Source of the DNA: Hsuehochloa calcarea
Taxonomy: Eukaryota > Streptophyta > Magnoliopsida > Poales > Poaceae
Assembly: GCA_036346395.1 (NCBI GenBank)
Contig: CM070601.1
Span: 6,765,383 to 6,829,382 of the forward strand
DNA length: 64,000 nucleotides
Direction of reading: 5' to 3'
Positions 22,538-34,141 of this stretch are shown here, in pieces (positions within the stretch are counted from its first letter, which is position 1; each line of letters begins with the position of its first letter). The notes below the pieces were generated by a model that ran no database searches, was not told the origin of the DNA, and saw only the letters and a program-made list of their open reading frames with translations. Made by a program: the position numbers and the translations under genes.

Positions 22538-22775
22538 CTTCCTCCATTCTTTTTTACTGTATTTTTTTATTTCTTACCGTCTTTGTCATTACTTTTTATA
22601 ACTTAACACTAATATATTATAATAAAATTCTAATATTATAAAAATATTAGAAGGACAAATCTAATTATATAATTTTTATACAGTCAATTTAGATAATTTT
22701 AAGTCTATTAACGATCAAACATTACAAAATTTGATAACACAAATTCTAGAATATCAAGTAAAAAAGAACAGGGAG
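22538..22775. mobile_element. Stowaway-like MITE
   Basis: The left end is cttcctccattcttttttac and the reverse complement of the right end is ctccctgttcttttttactt. TA follows the right end; the left flank reads tg, so one duplication copy has drifted. AT-rich, 238 bp, just upstream of the RING paralogue. Confidence 0.75.
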
Positions 22776-23377
22776 TATATATACACTGACATGATGCAGC
22801 TGGATATGATAATCTTTGAGGCTTAGTTAAACAAATGTTAAGGGCATTTTCAGTTGGAAGATATTAACGTGTTATGTCTGTATCACTAGAAACAACTATA
22901 AATATTACCCAATACTTAATGCCCACAGTGGGTCAATTAAAAGGTGAGGCTTGGGCCCACTCCCAGATTTCACCATGTGTCCATCACTAACCTTGAGAAA
23001 GTTCTCTCTTTCTCTTGAGTACACAATAACATTGTCACCGCACCGAGCCATTGTCACCGCTGCAATTGCAACCGCCGGCGGCCTCACTATCCGCCAAAAA
23101 TCCATCGCCAACCATTCTCCCTACCTCCTCCATCTTCACAAGCCACCACACGCTGGTCGGCCGCCGTGGGATGATCAATTCAGCAACCTCCCCGATGCTG
23201 GCGACGGGAAAGAGCCTCGGGACGTGGGGTCGAGGCCGGCGGCGAGGAGCTGTCAGAGGCACTAGAGCTGTGGAAGAGGAGAATAGGGGTGGCGTCGAGG
23301 GCCCAACGGGGCCTAAACGTGGGCGGTGGTGCTGATGCTGGCGGAGGAGGGGAGTTAGGGGAAGCCGACGGAGAAGG

Positions 23378-23707
23378 TGTTAGAGGTAATCTCGATGGTT
23401 CCTTAATTAACACATATAATTAGAAAGTTAATTATTTAGTGGAGTTAGTGGCTGCATGTATGCATGAGTTAGTGGGAGATGTGGCTGCATGCATGAGTTA
23501 GTGGGAGATGTGGTTTTCATGGTTGCATGTGCACTAGTACGTGTGTGGGTGTGTGGCCTATATAAGGCTATGTGATCAGGTTGTGGATGATGGATTTTTG
23601 AAGAAAGAAATACAAAGAAAATTGCCCCACTGTGGTGTTCTTCTCGTGTGCGTTAAAACATTGAGTTTGGTATTTGATTTTGAGCGGCTCCAAAGTTTGA
23701 TCCAACA
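23378..23707 (+). repeat. 5' LTR of TR-GAG
   Basis: 330 bp with an internal near-tandem repeat of gagttagtgggagatgtggc and a tatataag TATA-like motif at about 23560. Confidence 0.95.
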
Positions 23708-23728
23708 ATTGGTATCAGAGCTTGGTCT

Positions 23729-24586
23729 ATGCCCAAAATCATGCCAAAAGGTATGGAGATCCTTGATGCGGCGACGTCAGCACCGGGAAGCGCACTAACG
23801 AAGGAGAGTTCTGCGGTGTCGCTTCACTACCCCGTGCTCACGAGGAGCAACTATGCGACGTGGGCGATGAAGATGAAGGTGTACATGAGAGCCCAAGGCG
23901 TATGGAACGCCATTGAGCCCGGCGACACCGACACACGCAAGGACCAAATGGCATTGGCGGCCATTTACCAAGGCGTTCCAGAAGACACGCTCTTCTTGCT
24001 GGCTGAGAAGGAGACGGCCAAAGCTGCGTGGGAGGCGTTGAAGACCATGCATATGGGAGCCGAGCGCGTGAGGGAAGCCAAGGTGCAGACCCTCAAATCA
24101 GAGTTTGAGGTGTTGCGCATGAAGGAATCGGAGTCGGTTGACGACTTCGCCGTCCGGTTGACAACAATCGTCAACAAAATCCGAGGGCTCGGTGAGAAGA
24201 TGGAGGAGAGCTACGCGGTAAGGAAATTTCTTCATGCAGCCCCCGCCAAGTTTCTACCTGTAGTCTCCCCAATCGAGCAATTTGGTGACCTCAAGGCAAT
24301 GACGATTGAAGAGTTGATCAGCCGTTTGAAGGCGCACGAAGAACGTTGGGTATCTTATGGTGTAGGGGCCGAAGATCAGCACCTATTACTGACGAAAGCC
24401 GAGTGGCAGGCTCAATCCAAGGAGCGCAACGGCTTTGGCAAGAAGAACAATGCATTTGACAAGGCAAAAGTGCGCTGCTACAACTGTCAAGAGTACGGCC
24501 ACTTTGCTAGGGAGTGCCACGAGTCGAAGAAGACGACGGCTCTTCTTGCTGTAGCGGACGTTGATGACGAGCCAGCATTGCTTTAA
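23729..24586 (+). CDS. Intact copia-type gag (UBN2, CCHC zinc knuckle)
   Basis: 285 residues from an ATG 22 bp after the 5' LTR to a taa stop. It has LHYPVLTRSNYATWAMKMKV near residue 30, RKDQMALAAIYQGVP, ESVDDFAVRLTTIVNKIRGL, MTIEELISRLKAHEERW, and a complete CCHC knuckle CYNCQEYGHFAREC at about residues 249-262. The frame is uninterrupted despite about 4-5% LTR divergence, which suggests the protein was under selection, or was recently active, when the element moved. Gag assembles the virus-like particle around element RNA. No protease follows, so any processing would need help from another element. Confidence 0.9.
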   Translation: MPKIMPKGMEILDAATSAPGSALTKESSAVSLHYPVLTRSNYATWAMKMKVYMRAQGVWNAIEPGDTDTRKDQMALAAIYQGVPEDTLFLLAEKETAKAAWEALKTMHMGAERVREAKVQTLKSEFEVLRMKESESVDDFAVRLTTIVNKIRGLGEKMEESYAVRKFLHAAPAKFLPVVSPIEQFGDLKAMTIEELISRLKAHEERWVSYGVGAEDQHLLLTKAEWQAQSKERNGFGKKNNAFDKAKVRCYNCQEYGHFARECHESKKTTALLAVADVDDEPALL

Positions 24587-24985
24587 AGCCAACAAGGAGT
24601 GTTCATCATGTTGTTATTTTTTTGTTTGGCACAGTAGGAGTGTTGCATGCGTCATTTTTTTTTGTGCATGTAGGAGGTGTGTTACATACGTGCGTATATT
24701 TGTGTCATGATCATGCATGTAGGTGAGTTAGTGCATGATGCATGTGGGTGCGCATGAGTTCTTGTAGGTGTGTCCAAGTTCTCATGTGTGTAAGCTCTAG
24801 TAAGAGTCTCCGTCGTCGTCTAGTTGTGTTACCAGCGAAAGACAATCGGAGCTGAGGTAAGCAAAAGACGCCGACAAATTGTTACCGACGGCATGGTCAG
24901 CAAGAAGGCGGCAAAACTCCTTGGAGATGCGTCAGGAGACCGGACTTCGGCTTGTGAGTCAATACATCAAGATTACGGGGGAGAA

Positions 24986-25315
24986 TGTTAGAAGTAATCT
25001 TGATGGTTCCTTAATTAACACATATAATTAGGGAGTTAATTATTTAGTGGAGTTAGTGGCTGCATGTATGCATGAGTTAGTGGGAGATGTGGCTGCATGC
25101 ATGAGTTAGTGGGAAATGTGGTTTTCATGGTTGCATGTGCACTAGTACGTGTGTGGGTGTGTGGCCTATATAAGCCTATGTGATCAGGTTGTGGAGGATG
25201 GATTTTTGAAGAGAGAAATACAAAGAAAATTGCCCCACTGTGGTGTTCTTTCCGTGTGCGTAAAAACATTGAGTTTGGCGTTTGATTTTGGGCGGATCCA
25301 AAGTTTGATCCAACA
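24986..25315 (+). repeat. 3' LTR of TR-GAG
   Basis: 330 bp, ends ccaaca and is followed by the target duplication gaagg. Confidence 0.95.
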
Positions 25316-26235
25316 GAAGGTGTAGAGGCCGGCAGAGACGATGCGACGCTAAAGAAGCAATTGTGTGCCACGCATTGAGAAGCTGAGGAGCGTCAATGGT
25401 GAAATTAGTCCTTCACCATTGATGGGGGGGAGAGAGAGAGAGAGGAGAGTGGATGTGGGGAAGAAGATATTAGTCTTCTCGTCAAGATTAGTGATGGACA
25501 CGTGGTGAAATCTGGCATAGGGCCTTAAGCCTCACCTTTCAAGGTCCTCTCCAGAGAATTTTCTTCCTCTCTCTTCCCTCACTCATCTCACCCTTGTCTC
25601 CTTGCTCGCCGGTGACCCCCTTTGCCTCCAACGACCACCAGCATCCTACCCATCGTCGCTCCCTCTCTCCTACCAACTCCCTCCACCCACGGTTTCTCCT
25701 TTGTCCACCCTACCCACCCTCACCGGCTCCGGCTGCCATATCATCCTTCGTTGCCTACCTCCCCTCCTTCGCTCGCCTCCTCCCAAATTCGACTGTGTCT
25801 GTGCCGACAGCCCACATTCTACCGGATCTAAGAGGTCCCGCCGAGGTAGCCATGGCGAGCGATGGCCTCCACAAGGGGCTGAGGTGGGCGCCGACTGGTG
25901 TGCTAATGTGGGCAACGAGAATGTAGGCGATGGTGGCGAGCGACAAGCTGCCAGCACGATGACAAGCTCGGCACGGTGGCAAGTGGCTCAGTCGCGCCAT
26001 AGCACGTGTGACGACGACAAGCGTGGCAGCCTACGACGGTGATCCCAGTGAGGAGGTCGGACGTGGTGGCCCGTGCCAGCGGGCGCGGTGCCAAGCGGCA
26101 CAGCAGCCACGGTGGAAGACGACGAGCGATGCCGCCACGACAGGCGATGGCGAGCGACACAGACGAGGACGACGAGGGCATGTCACCGTTTAATGCAGTG
26201 GCTCAACAAATAATGTACATAGATATTACTCTCCT

Positions 26236-26353
26236 CCCCAATACAAGATTTACCTGTTTCTTAATGATTGGATTGTGTGCCCATGCAATCCCCCACCCAC
26301 CCCAATGCAAGATTTTGATATTTCTTAATGATTGGATTATGTGCCCATACAGT
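26236..26353. repeat. Tandem duplication, 65-bp period
   Basis: Two copies of ccccaat(a/g)caagattt...tttcttaatgattggatt(g/a)tgtgcccat lie at 26236-26290 and 26301-26353. Confidence 0.85.
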
Positions 26354-28910
26354 ATCTCATGCAAGACAGCAAGACACTACTTTTCCCTCTCTTCGTTGAC
26401 TCTTATGTATCTCTCTTTGATCTATACGTGAGAGAATTCCTGGCTTCTCCTTCATTCGTATGAGACCAACTGTGCTTTGCAGTCCCACTTGTCATTATGC
26501 GTGTGTCGTCTCCGTCGTTCCGTTTTGCTTCGTGTGCATCTCATTTTCTCATCGGTGTGTGCGTTCGTCCGTGTTTTAGTTCGTGGGCCCGCGCTCCTCA
26601 CATCTGTTCGCCTTGATCTTTGTGATGCGCCATGTGCCTTGTTGCTTGCCTGGTGGTTGCCCATGCCCTGTGTAGATTTGACTTATGTGCCTCGCCTGCG
26701 TCACCCTCTTAATCTTCTGCTCCGCTTAACCCTCATCTCCTCGATTTCGTCATCCCAATCGCGTCTCGCACCGCTTTCTCCAGTTGTTTCCTGCGCCCCG
26801 TGTCATTACCCTAGAAAATTGTGTTGGAGGAATGATGAAGTGGGCTATTGTTAGAGTTCGGTTAATGCTCTGTGATGGCATGGATGAAGATGGTGCTATG
26901 GTGGTGGGTTCGGTGTAGGCTCTGTGATGGATAATAAAGACTGTTGATATTGTGGGCTATTTTGGCATGAACACCCTCTGTGCATTTTTGTTCATACTGA
27001 GTGGGTTCATTTTTGGACAAAAAGGATAGTGGGGTGAACGGGGAGCTACCTTGTCGGGTTCGGTTCGGGGATGGGATGGTAGCACCGTAGTTCTGGTCGT
27101 CACTGTAGTGGTGCTGACCGTGCACTGGTGCTCTCCTTGCTCTCTTCGTGCTTCTGGTACTTGTCGTTGTCTTGGTGTCAGTCCTGGTGTTCGGTGGTGG
27201 CTCGAAGCCGTTGCCAATGTTGTTCCCGCCTCTTCATCTCCTTTGCTCCTCTCCTCTAGGTGTTTTTTTTTCTGTGGTTGGTTTGTGGATGGTGATGGCA
27301 AAGGTGGGTGCTGCTTGCGTTGGCTTTGCTGGATTGTGAAGCTTGGCTGTGTGTGGTTTTGTGAGGGAGCTTGTGCTCTCGGTTTGCTTTGTGTGCTTGG
27401 TTTGGTAGTGGAAGGTGGTGGTGCCTGGCTTTGGCTTGAGTTGCCTTTGGCTGGTTTGTTCTCGGATGAATGGGAAGCTCTTGTGAGCTTTGCTTGTGAG
27501 TGAGGAGGCTTGTGATTGAGACTTGTTTGCTTTCTCTTGTTGCTCTCGATAGGGGAATGAAATAAGGCAGTGGTGTTGTGTGTTGGCTTTAGAAAGCAAA
27601 TAGCTTAAGAGGGAGGGGAGGGATTCGGCTGTGGCTTTTCCCTAATCCTGTTCATTCCCAAATTGCCCTTGCCCTATCCATTCCCTCCTCACATGGCACT
27701 ATTTGGCTATTATCCAATGGTCCAAAAGTTACTATTCGTTGGATTTTCTACGGTTAAGGTAAGTGGTCTACGTGGGTGTCGGATTTATAGAATTACCGGG
27801 TGATGAAACCCACTGGATTGAGAAGGGCCGATCGACTTAGGTTGATCTGGGGACCGCCATGATCCTTATGGTAATCTGACGGCAATCTCTTTTCTATTCC
27901 TCACTTCCTTTTATAGCTTTTGTTTACTACTTCTCTACTTGGTCTTTGTGGGAAATGCATGCAAGGTTTTGGATTGACTCGAGGAAAGGGTTCGATGGCT
28001 GGTGATGTATGGACATGGATACAAGGAAGGCTTCGGCGACTTGCAATACAATATTTTACTATTCTCTTTTGTAATGTACTTGTGTTGTAATCTTTATTGG
28101 ATCGGTTGTAAATAATTCTTGTAATTTATTCAAGAATGTAACAATGTTGCATTATTACTCTTCAAGTTTAGTTGTAATTTCTAGTGATGGATTCTTGTAA
28201 TAATTTCTGAGTTTGTAGTAATGTTTTAATTTCGCTTGCGATGTATTCATAATATAATTTATCTTAGAGATTGTACTTTGTTTTATTTCTGCTTGCAACG
28301 AATTCTTGTAGATAATCTCGAGTTTGTATACAATGTTTTACCTTTCCTTGTAATGGATTTTTGTATGTTGATCCGATGCAATAAATTATTATAATTCAAT
28401 TATGAGTATATTTTTAAGGTATTACCGGTGATTAAAAGGATTATGGTGATTGATTTTGAGATTGAATTGATGTCAAATTTTTGAATTATTGTTGCAAACT
28501 ATTGATAATAAAGTGTTGTATGTTTTCTTGTAATTAATTCTTATACTTGGCTCTGATTTATATTGATGCTGAAATCTTGTTATAATAATTCATATGGCAA
28601 TTTATGTTGGTGAACTCTTGCAGATATAAACTTTGTATAGAATTGATTGGTGATGTGTTTGATAACAACTTTATAATTTTTCATTTGTTACCGCTAGGAT
28701 GAAATGGTTTATTCTTGCGTCTAATAATTTATGTTGTAAATCTGTTGATGAACTCGTAATAATATTATTATCTTATATGAAAATGTTTTGCATTGCGATT
28801 AATATTAATTTGAAATTATGCTTTATTTGCTGCTTAGAAATTTTTTACTTTACTGTTTATTACCGATTAGCGTTATTTAGCTTAGTTTAATTGTTCGAGT
28901 TCTCACATTT

Positions 28911-29475
28911 CCTACTACACCGCGTCGAACCACTATTCGTGTCGGTTGCGTCGCCCCGTCGCCGCCGCGGCACGGGTTCGTGTCTTCAACTCCGCCCCCT
29001 ACAATCGTCTCCTCGCAGGCTGCGTCAGTGGTGAGCCGTCCTCTATTTCGTTGACGTGTCGTGCTCCCCCAGTGCGGCTCGGTGGCACGCCAGCGGTCTT
29101 CTTCGTCCGCATCAACTTCCTTGGATTTCTTCGTGGGCGCATTCCGTTTCGCTGGTTCGTAGTCCCTCTTTCTTAGTCTTCTGCTCCAGTTAACTGCCAT
29201 CTTCTCGATTTAGTCGCCCCATTCGCATCTCGCACCGCTGTCTCCTGTTGTTTCCTCCCACACTGCGTCAGACCACTATCCGTGCCGGTTGGGTTGCCCC
29301 GTCTCTGCAAAGCAACGGGTGGTTGTCTTCAGCTCCGCCGCCTCCAATCGTCTCCTCCCAGCCTGCACCGGCGGTGCCCCGTCGTAGATTTCGTTAGCGC
29401 GTCGTGTTCCCCAGTGCAGCGCGCCGGCACGCCAGCGGTCTACTTCGTCTGCATCGATTTCCTTGGGTTTGTTCG
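28911..29475. repeat. Direct repeat of about 223 bp, period 343 bp
   Basis: 28911-29133 and 29254-29475 align along their whole length: cctactacaccgcgtcgaac versus cctcccacactgcgtcagac at the start, and cttccttggatttcttcg versus tttccttgggtttgttcg at the end. Identity is roughly 80%. Function unknown; probably internal repeats of a transposon. Confidence 0.85.
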
Positions 29476-30358
29476 GTAAACCCCTGCCTGAGCATAATGG
29501 TCTCATGCGCAGTATATATATTGCTATGTATATATCTAAATCTAAGTGTACAAAAGGCAATTTTCTACCTACTTATCATTTATCTGATTGTACGATTTAC
29601 TGGGTTTTTGTTTTCTCCTCCTTTAATCACTTAGGATCATTTTGACAGAACGAACGAGGCAAAGAGTCGAATGCTGTTGACAAAGTCTACTATATCAAAA
29701 ATTGAAGTTGTTGGTATGGGTGATCGTGTACTGCATGCAACCCGGTGAAGGCCTTCTGGTTTGTGTTTATCTCTCACCTGTTCACTGTTGCTACAAAAAT
29801 AGCCGAATTAAAGATATCTTGCACACATGACTGGTTAAAAGCATCCACATGAATGTGCCATTCTTCTCCTAATAGAAATACATGCCATTTTATCCGTCCC
29901 AAGCATCCAAATGTTCTTTCTGCCGATAGATTGATGTGTCATACATTGCACTTGAAAGTAATCTACGAATATTCGAAGTTTCTAACAATTCCTGGCGTTG
30001 GACTTACTATCAGGTACATCCTATTACTAAAGAAGAAAACCTGGAACATCAACTTACATTGCTAACACATTGCTGATTCAAGCAACTACAACACCTCACA
30101 AATACTCGCCTTGTGATGAGGTACGAATGTTCCTGCTGCACAATGTCGTGCCTTTGCATTTTTTTTATTGTTTGTTCAGGTCTGTCGAATAACATATTAC
30201 ATTTACCAAAAGCACAGCAAGATATATTTTATTTCTCAGCAAGGTATGGCTTAATTCTGACTTCACATGCCATATGCACAGGGATTAAGATTCTTAACAA
30301 TACATCCAGGAGTCAGCTAAATGCTATAACATCTGCCCCGTAATTTGTCTTTACATCT

Positions 30359-30770
30359 GCCTAAATGCCATAACATTTCGTTGCTTATGAATGAACAACA
30401 TATTTTCATTAGCCAAGAATATGTGTTGCTCGCTCCTATTGAACTCCTCTACTTACTCAGATAATTCTGATTCATTTTCTTGGCATTCCTCCATGACTGA
30501 GCCAAAAGCTACTGCTAGATTGTTCTATTAGGCTACGTTTAATAAATGGAAGATGTTATTATTTAACACATAAGTTCAACTATAGCTAGCAGTTTGCAGT
30601 GGAAGTACAATCCCCAGGTGTGCATCTGCCTAAATGCCATAACATTTTTAAACTTATCAACAGGCAACGAATTTTCATTAGCCAAAAATATACACCATGT
30701 ACTCCTATTAAACTCCTCCACCTATTCAGATGCTTCCGATTCATTTTTCTTCTTCTTTTCTGCATGACAC
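30359..30770 (-). pseudogene. Two copies of an exon-end fragment
   Basis: Segments 30359-30527 and about 30624-30770 both carry ctaaatgccataacattt, ttttcattagcca and a tcagat..ttc(t/c)gattcatttt core. On the minus strand the first reads NNLAVAFGSVMEECQENESE and is followed by a gtaagt splice-donor-like site. A third, longer copy lies at 43053-43210 in the intron of the RING gene. I do not recognise the parent gene. This looks like a captured exon fragment carried by a repeat. Confidence 0.55.
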
Positions 30771-31368
30771 CTCATTTGGTCACCTCTACTTATGGCAAAC
30801 ATGGCCAGCATCCTTATTTGGGCGTGCCGAAGCAGCATGATGTTGTGGAGGAGGCCTCTACCGAGAGTCGAAACGTCAATCCGGCCACTAGGTGCTCCCA
30901 GATGTCGCCGGCACCTCCAGCCGTTGCTAACCTTCTGCATCCGTCACCGTTCCTCTTCCCCTCCGAATACACTATCATCCGTCGTCACCCGAGAAGTCTA
31001 CCTCAACACTAGAGCTGAAGCCACCCCGCACCCTTTTTTCTTAGATCTGCCGCCATGCCTACTTGATAAGGTCCTAACTCGTTGTTGCCGTAGAACGGTT
31101 GTGGAAGAGGCCCGCTCATTTGTTGGGTCGTTGTCATGAGATGCAGGCAAACCATTTGGATGCCCCACGTATAGCAGCTAGTCCAAATGTAGAGGCAGGT
31201 AACCGTCAGCTTCCCCGTGGGAAGAGAGGAGCTGTAGCTACCGGCTCTCTATTGTGTGTCGTTCACCATCGTCATCGAGTGGAGGAGTCGTTTACTTCAC
31301 CCACTACATTTTGAGTCTGCTTGCCAGTCGGCTTGTTTGCATGGAGTGCTTGCCGTGGTAGAGATATG

Positions 31369-31466
31369 GTTTTCCATGTCTTTACTTTTACTCTTATCTC
31401 TCAAGTATCATGCGATGGTGAACCTCTGTATATCTAACTTGATAACTAGAAGCTTCAACGTGTTAG
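31369..31466. repeat. 98-bp flanking direct repeat, left copy
   Basis: Begins gttttccatgtctttacttt and ends ttcaacgtgttag. It is identical by eye to 41218-41315 at the other end of the 9.75-kb copia. It abuts the copia LTR directly. Confidence 0.95.
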
Positions 31467-31955
31467 TGTTAGATCTTTTGATCTCTTTGGATCTCGGGTT
31501 CTCTGTTTTGGGTTCATGGTTTTGGATCGGGTCCGAGAGTGACCGAGAGAGAGAGAGGCGTTACCGTCGGTCATAGAGGAGGTAGGGTTGGCCATGGCGT
31601 CCGTCGGTGAAGGTCTGCGCTAGGGCAGCGACGTTCGGTGGAGAGGTGCGGGACTCCTCGACGGCGGCGTGTCCCGAGCGGAGGCGATCTCTCTGGCGGC
31701 GGAGATCCGGCGGCGGTGGTGCTTCCCGTCACTTGAGCGCCGCCCTCTTAGATCGGATCTAGGGCTTTGTAGGTTAGGGTTTGTGGTTGCACCCGGTGAA
31801 CCTCGTTCCTTGTGCAGCCGGCCCCCACCCTTCCTTTATATGGCGCTGGTGACAGGGGCCCACCAGCCATCTTGGGCTGGGCGCCCCCGATCAGGGCGCG
31901 ATCGGAGGGGTGGGCATTTGGCCGTTGGGCCAAATGCCCCGAGATCATTCTAACA
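31467..31955 (-). repeat. 3' LTR of 9.75-kb copia
   Basis: About 489 bp. It is homologous to 40733-41216 (shared atcttttgatctc, ggttcatggttttggatcgg, tggccgttgggccaaatgcc), with many substitutions and indels. Confidence 0.9.
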
Positions 31956-32144
31956 TTCTCCCCCTTGATCTCAATCTATGCTTTATCTTTAATTACTTTT
32001 GACTTTACTCATTCCATCACAAATTTGGTGTATAGAACGTGTCTCATCGTCACGGTCAATCGCCGATAGATTCAACAGCTACAATACACCTCCTTGTTCT
32101 GAAATAGTTACTTTAATCTTTTGGGCCATCTTTTAGTCCAGGAT

Positions 32145-32555
32145 TCATAGGCTTTCCCTTAAACCCATGCCGGCTATATGTTCTCTGAACACGTTGGGTG
32201 GTAAGCCTTTAGTAAGCGGATCCGCTAACATCTTTGCGGTGCTTATATGCTCAAGATTTATAATTTGATCTCGAACTTTATCTTTCACAACATAGTACTT
32301 TATGTCAATGTGTTTGGCAGCACCACTTGACTTATTGTTGTGGGCATACATTACTGCTGGTTCATTATCGCAATACAACTTAAGTGGTCTATTGATGTCG
32401 TCAACCACTTTTAAACCGGGTATGAACTTCTTTAGCAAGTTCACCTGCCCCGTAGCCTCATAACATGCTACAAACTCGGCATACATTGTGGACGATGTAG
32501 TGACGGTTTGCTTTGAGCTTTTCCACGATATAGCTCCTCCAGCGAGAGTGAACAC
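32145..32555 (-). pseudogene. copia RNase H fragment
   Basis: Minus-strand frame of 136 codons: GGAISWKSSKQTVTTSSTMY, EFVACYEATGQV, LYCDNEPAVMYAHNN, KHIDIKYYVVKD, LADPLTKGLPPNVF, then a stop. This is the typical C-terminal copia RNase H with its ADPLTK signature. It degrades the RNA strand of the RNA/DNA hybrid in intact elements. It is out of frame with the reverse transcriptase part upstream. Confidence 0.9.
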
Positions 32556-32577
32556 ATATCCGGATGTCGACTTTCTA

Positions 32578-33794
32578 TCATCTCCGCAAAATCGAATCAG
32601 TATACCCCACTATATGGAGTAAATCGATCTTACAGTATGTCATCATGAGGCCTTTTGTTCCTTGCAAATAACGGAAGACTTTCTTTATCAATTTCCAATG
32701 TTCTGTTCCAGGATTGCTCTGGAATCTGCCAAGTAACCCAGTAACAAAAGCTAAGTCAGGGCGTGTGCACACTTGAGCATACTGTAAGCTTCCGACAGCT
32801 GAAGCATATAGAACCGCTTTCATTTGATCGATCTCATACTGGTTCCTGGGGCATTGAAAATCCCCATATCTGTCGCCCTTGACTATAGGTGCAGGTGAAG
32901 GACTACATTTATGCATCTCAAATTTCTTTAAGACTTTCTCTATGTATGTCTTTTGTGATAGTCCCAATATCCCTTTGTTTCTATCTCTCTATGTATGTCT
33001 TTTGTGATAGTCCCAATATCTCTTTGTTTCTATCCCGGTGAATTTCGATCCCTAGAACGAACGAAGCTTCACCAAGATGTTTCATATCAAAGTTTGAGGA
33101 CAAAAATTTCTTTGTCTCGATGTGATGACATCACTACTAGCCGAGAGGATATCATCCACATACGAGATTAGGAAGATAAACTTCCCATCTTTAAACTTTG
33201 TATAGACACAGTTGTCCTCTACATTCTCTTTAAAACCAAATTTTCTTATTGTACTGTCAAACTTCAAGTACCACTGTCTTGAAGCTTGCTTTAACCCATA
33301 AATCGATTTCTTTAGGCGGCATCCCATTCTTTCATTTCCTTCCATGACAAAACCTTTTGGTTGTGCCATGTAAACATTTTCCTCCAAATCCCCATTAAGA
33401 AATGCCGTCTTTACATCCATCTGATGTAACTCTAAATCATAATGTGCTACTAATGCCATTATGATTACGAAGAATCTTTACATGAGACTGGAGAAAAGGT
33501 CTCATTGTAATCAATCCCTTCTCTTTGCGTAAAGCCTTTTGCCACAAGTCGCGCTTTGTATCTTTCTACATTCCCTTGGGAGTCGAGCTTTGTTTTGTAG
33601 ACCCATTTACAGCCTACTGTTTTGGCTCCTTTAGGAATAATTTCCAAGTTCCAGACTTTATTAGTCTTTATGGACCTCATTTCCTCTTCCATGGCTTCAA
33701 GCCATTTTGAGGAATTTTCGCTTCTCATGGCTTCTTCAAATGAGGTGGGATCATCCTCCATTTGAAATTCCTCTATGATAAATCTGATAATCAT
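32578..33794 (-). pseudogene. copia reverse transcriptase, broken
   Basis: Three minus-strand frames together cover the domain: 33465-33794 (WLEAMEEEMRSIKTNKVW, GCKWVYKTK, ERYKARLVAKGFTQ), 33082-33459 (LHQMDVKTAFLNGDL, KKSIYGLKQASRQWY, FLISYVDDIL with the catalytic YVDD) and 32578-32967 (SQKTYIEKVLKKF, SAVGSLQYAQ, RPDLAFVTGLLGRF). Frameshifts separate the parts, and a short repeat of ctctatgtatgtcttttgtg occurs near 32938 and 32986. Confidence 0.9.
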
Positions 33795-34141
33795 CAGAAA
33801 TAGCTGATCTTCTTACTCTTTGAGACCTCCTCGGGACCTCCTCATTTGGTACATCTTACATTTGAGGTTCTTTGTTGCTCCCCTCATTTGTGGCAATGGG
33901 TTCTATAGGATCTGATGAGCGGGTTCCTCATTCTCATTCATTGTTGCCACGGGAGAAACAATAGCAGTCTTGGCACCACAGTGTCTTGTCTGTCGGTCAA
34001 TGGATGCAATGAGTAGTGGGAAGAGTGGCTCTTGAATCATCGGAGTGGGCACATATACCCGCTTCTCTTCAAGATCAATCTCTCGAGCTACCATGCTCCC
34101 CCTCATCATTTCATCCTCTAAGAAGGCAGCGTGTCTCGTTT

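Larger units (their letters stand above)
23378..25315 (+). mobile_element. TR-GAG: LTR element encoding only gag
   Basis: LTRs 23378-23707 and 24986-25315 are 330 bp each (TGTTAG...CCAACA) and differ at about 15 positions. The 5-bp duplication gaagg flanks the element (23373-23377, 25316-25320). A primer binding site ttggtatcagagc begins at 23709 and a purine run (acgggggagaa) precedes the 3' LTR. The 1.28-kb interior has one intact gag and nothing else. This is the architecture called TR-GAG in plants: non-autonomous LTR elements that keep a coding gag and rely on another element's enzymes. Confidence 0.95.
22940..25539. mobile_element. TIR element of Pack-type appearance, split by a TR-GAG insertion
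   Basis: About 51 bp at 22940-22990 (aaaggtgaggcttgggccca ...) recur inverted at 25488-25539, with roughly 80% agreement. Between them, outside the nested LTR element, are GC-rich sequences at about 23040-23377 and 25316-25487 that look like captured exon-type DNA. Long TIRs around gene-like sequence suggest a Mutator-like Pack element. I could not see a 9-bp target duplication, so the superfamily is a guess. Confidence 0.6.
25540..31368. other. Gene-free repetitive region
   Basis: No conserved host gene was seen on either strand. About 25600-26200 and 26450-27600 have medium open frames of biased composition without family resemblance. About 28020-28870 is AT-rich with recurrent cttgtaat phrases. 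A segment of about 95 bp at 26705-26800 (ctcatctcctcgatttcgtc, tctcgcaccgct) recurs at 29164-29262. The whole could be a large non-autonomous transposon (Helitron-like or similar), but no termini were recognised. Confidence 0.35.

Noticed and set aside
25594..26193. Pro/Ser/Arg-rich open frames
   Set aside because: Low-complexity composition and competing frames; most likely transposon interior.
27051..27503. 150-codon plus-strand frame with hydrophobic, Val/Leu/Cys/Trp-rich product
   Set aside because: It derives from a G/T-rich biased sequence and no homology is apparent; an equally long frame exists on the other strand.
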